A stretch of 64,000 nucleotides of DNA from Natronorubrum halalkaliphilum (GTDB lineage: Archaea > Halobacteriota > Halobacteria > Halobacteriales > Natrialbaceae), in NCBI RefSeq assembly GCF_009834785.1, contig NZ_WUYX01000023.1, forward strand, positions 1-64,000. The letters run 5' to 3'. The notes beneath the pieces were generated by a model, which saw nothing but the letters and a program-made list of their open reading frames with translations, was not told where the DNA came from and did not search any database. A program made the position numbers and the translations under genes. Shown in pieces: positions 62,038 to 64,000 of the stretch; position 1 is the first letter of the stretch, and the number at the start of each line of letters is the position of its first letter.

Positions 62038-62787
62038 ATGGACGAATCCCCTCCCTTCGCCGCGTCGTTCGACGACCCTCGCATCACCACCCAGTTCTGT
62101 CGGCGGGTGGCCGGGTCGGACGGCGATTGTTTCCTTCTCGGCGTCGTCCACGACCACCCTGCAAGCATCGCACGCGTCGAAACCGTCCTCGAGGCGGTCG
62201 AGCCTGACACCCTCGCACTCGAACTTCCGACGGCGGCTCTCCCGCTGTATCGCGCCTACGCTCGCGACGGCACGGACGACTCTCCGCCTCGGTTCGGCGG
62301 CGAAATGAGCGCAGCGATTGACGCTGCTACCGCCGCTGACGTCGTTGGTATCGACGCCCCGAACTGGTCGTTCTTACGCCGACTCGTGACGCGACTGATC
62401 GCCGACCGCGTCTCGACGGCGACGGCCCGCCGCGTCATCTCGGGTCTCGGCGGGGCGACGCGGGAGGCCCTGACCTGTCGCGTCGCTGCGACGCTGACTC
62501 ACGCGACGTCGATGACGATCGCCTGTGACGACCCGATCGAGTACGAGTGCGATCACGACGACTCGCCGGAGCGCCAGGCCGCCCACGAACGCTCGCACGT
62601 TGCCGGTGTACAGGCGTTGCTCGGGAGCGTCCAGACGGACGACAGCGCGCTCACCTACCGTGACGAAACGCGCGAACGGTGTATGATCGATCGCCTCGAG
62701 GAGCTTCGTGAGACTACCGACGGTGACGTCGTCGCCGTCGTCGGCGTCGATCACCTCGAGACGCTCGCGGATTCGCTGGCGGCGTAG
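62038..62787 (+). CDS. TraB/GumN-like protein without membrane region
   Basis: This 249-residue protein begins with a FLLGVVHDHPASIARVETVL stretch (about 32-51), the His-containing strand of the TraB/EreA-like fold, followed by VEPDTLALELPTAALPLYRA with its conserved Glu. VAVVGVDHLETLADSLAA at the end holds the second conserved His. It lacks the C-terminal membrane helices of the TraB-family protein at 3546. Function unknown; hydrolase or metal-dependent activity is possible. Confidence 0.75.
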   Translation: MDESPPFAASFDDPRITTQFCRRVAGSDGDCFLLGVVHDHPASIARVETVLEAVEPDTLALELPTAALPLYRAYARDGTDDSPPRFGGEMSAAIDAATAADVVGIDAPNWSFLRRLVTRLIADRVSTATARRVISGLGGATREALTCRVAATLTHATSMTIACDDPIEYECDHDDSPERQAAHERSHVAGVQALLGSVQTDDSALTYRDETRERCMIDRLEELRETTDGDVVAVVGVDHLETLADSLAA

Positions 62788-62856
62788 CCACTCGACTTCT
62801 CGCGGCTGTCTCGACTGCACGATAGCTGTGGTCCGATAAAGGACGACACCGCCGCA

Positions 62857-63177
62857 TTACCGCTGTACGGGCGGTTCGATCAAAATTTCGCCGTCGCTTT
62901 TGACCGTTACGTAGTGTTCGTGGATGGCAAACGAAAGCGAGCCACCGCTTCGTGGTCGGCCGTCGTGGCGCGGTCGAAAGAGTTGATCGAGCGCATCGGG
63001 ATCGACGGCGTCGTACAGCGAGATGCGGCTGTCGGTAACATCGGTCCCCAGACAGTCGGCCAGCGCGTGGGCCACGGTCGTACTGAGCGTCGCCGGGCCG
63101 TCGGGATCGTGCGTAACGCGATACACCGATGGAGAGCGAGACTGGGGGGCGGGGGAACGGGGGGTCTGTCCGTACAT
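62857..63177 (-). CDS. HalOD1 output domain protein
   Basis: This 106-residue protein has a basic, Pro/Ser-rich N terminus and a single HalOD1 domain (about 20-103): ATLSTTVAHALADCLGTDVT, SLYDAVDPDALDQLFRP and SLSFAIHEHYVTVKSDGEIL are its typical parts. HalOD1 is a haloarchaeal output domain often seen alone or in signal-transduction proteins; its partner is unknown. Confidence 0.82.
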   Translation of the reverse strand: MYGQTPRSPAPQSRSPSVYRVTHDPDGPATLSTTVAHALADCLGTDVTDSRISLYDAVDPDALDQLFRPRHDGRPRSGGSLSFAIHEHYVTVKSDGEILIEPPVQR

Positions 63178-63368
63178 GACTATTCGACTTCTCTCTGCTA
63201 TCTTTGCTTGAAGGATAAAAGCGTAATCGTTTATTACTCCATCGAGTGGGCGTCTCGCCTGCGGTTTTCTATAATATTTTAAGATAGTATCGAATTAGTG
63301 AACGACCGACTATCGACCCGGTCGCCTCAGCGGGCATTCGAAAGCGACTCGAGCGCCAGCCCCGACTC

Positions 63369-63698
63369 CTACTGTCGCAGCGACGAGATGCAGTTCCAGC
63401 AGTACGTAAACGTCTGATCGGCGTCGTTTCGAACGCCGCAGTGCGGACAGCGAATCGTCTCGCCGTCGAACTCGAGTTCGTGGTCGTCCTCGAGTTCCTC
63501 GGGGTCGTCGATGTCGTCGGGTGCGCGAGGGTAATGGTCGGATCCAGGCGTCGTCCGAGGGCTCGCCCGATTGGGGTCGGCAAACGATGGCGAGCCCGCG
63601 TTTTCACCGTCATCGCCGCGGACGTAAACGTAGTACAGTATCAGGTGGAGAAGGGCGAATAACACCACGTATCCGATGAGCCAGCCCCAGAGCTCCAT
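63369..63698 (-). CDS. Membrane-anchored zinc-ribbon protein
   Basis: This 109-residue protein begins MELWGWLIGYVVLFALLHLI with one membrane helix (about 4-26), followed by a disordered acidic linker and a C-terminal zinc ribbon: RCPHCGVRNDADQTFTYCWN followed by C (Cys at about 83, 86, 101, 104). The ribbon should be cytoplasmic. It resembles the haloarchaeal DUF7577-type ribbon proteins. ATG 63698 is preferred over an upstream start that adds seven residues. Confidence 0.72.
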   Translation of the reverse strand: MELWGWLIGYVVLFALLHLILYYVYVRGDDGENAGSPSFADPNRASPRTTPGSDHYPRAPDDIDDPEELEDDHELEFDGETIRCPHCGVRNDADQTFTYCWNCISSLRQ

Positions 63699-63833
63699 CG
63701 GTATGATATTCGTTCTCAAGGCACTTGGATATTCCCCGTATTGCGAAGGGCAAAGCGTAACGAAACGAAGACTGAACGGGGAGCTTATAGGATGAACGGG
63801 CGCAAAACCTCGCGCTTCAGTGCGGGGAGGATG

Positions 63834-64000
63834 TCAAAGGTCGCGGCCGAACTCGTCGAAGACCTCGAGATCGTCGGGGAGGTCGTACTCGATCCGTCGT
63901 TGCTCTTGTCGGTTGACGCCAGCCTCCTCGAGAGGGGTTGCGACGTCTTCCCAGCCGGGTTTGATCTTGACGCTCTTCGCCGGCATCCCGATGGCGATGT
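63834..64000 (-). CDS. C-terminal part of a hexapeptide-repeat (gamma-carbonic anhydrase-like) protein, runs off the window
   Basis: Only the last 54 codons are in the window. The visible start IAIGMPAKSVKIKPG matches the end of left-handed beta-helix (hexapeptide-repeat) proteins such as gamma-carbonic anhydrase-like or acyltransferase proteins (VG-P-AK motif). The tail is acidic and ends DLEVFDEFGRDL. The start lies beyond 64000, so the activity cannot be judged. Confidence 0.7.
   Translation of the reverse strand, partial: IAIGMPAKSVKIKPGWEDVATPLEEAGVNRQEQRRIEYDLPDDLEVFDEFGRDL

Overview
The window is high-GC archaeal chromosome from a haloarchaeon (class Halobacteria), most like the Natrialbales group in flavour. 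The evidence is the strongly acidic proteins, Tat-type lipoprotein signals (twin Arg plus LAGC lipobox), an archaeal release factor aRF1, ribosomal protein L40e, Tsr3, archaeal Trm1, an Orc1/Cdc6 initiator, a HalOD1 domain and a type-1-opsin relative. I cannot name a genus. No rRNA, tRNA, CRISPR array or intact transposase was found.

Layout. 1-2.6 kb is an AT-richer accessory patch: a large HEPN-domain protein and a ribbon-helix-helix protein with a palindrome over its promoter. 2.6-10 kb holds a DUF2270 gene broken by an in-frame TAG, a TraB-family protein, a photolyase, small membrane or zinc proteins and an HTTM protein. 10-17.8 kb holds a methyltransferase, a purine salvage pair (phosphoribosyltransferase plus nucleobase permease), an opsin homologue without the retinal lysine, an HTH regulator with candidate operators, and a DMT exporter. 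17.9-25.3 kb holds an aldehyde dehydrogenase remnant, a Vms1-like release-factor paralogue, two PRC-barrel-like proteins, a hydrolase, a BrkB-family protein and Trm1.

27.4-29.9 kb is a probable replication origin: an Orc1/Cdc6 gene faces away from about 1.2 kb of non-coding DNA carrying nine copies (one inverted) of a 22-bp ORB-like repeat. 29.9-35.3 kb holds hisH, a family-4 uracil-DNA glycosylase, DUF99, a metallo-hydrolase, an MscS-like TM-helix protein, L40e and Tsr3. 35.5-41.5 kb is a compact dipeptide/oligopeptide ABC operon (SBP, two permeases, two ATPases). Its binding protein appears circularly permuted: the segment that is normally C-terminal comes first. 41.5-46.5 kb holds a Rieske protein, a SnoaL-like protein and a divergent rhodanese-MBL/DoxX pair around a palindromic control region. 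46.6-57.7 kb holds SpoIIM, an aspartoacylase-family protein, a threonine-synthase-like enzyme, a Nudix hydrolase, uridine kinase, ArgS, MinD and aRF1. 57.9-64 kb holds a large secreted protein with four 100-residue repeats, an HTH regulator, a third PRC-barrel-like protein, a second TraB-like protein, a HalOD1 protein and the end of a hexapeptide-repeat protein.

The most unusual DNA-level feature is a family of about 80-bp imperfect palindromes at eight sites. They share a TGATACGG...CCGTAT frame, and at five genes the leading TGA is itself the stop codon of the upstream gene. They could be terminators or 3'-UTR elements, or small inverted-repeat elements that donate stop codons.
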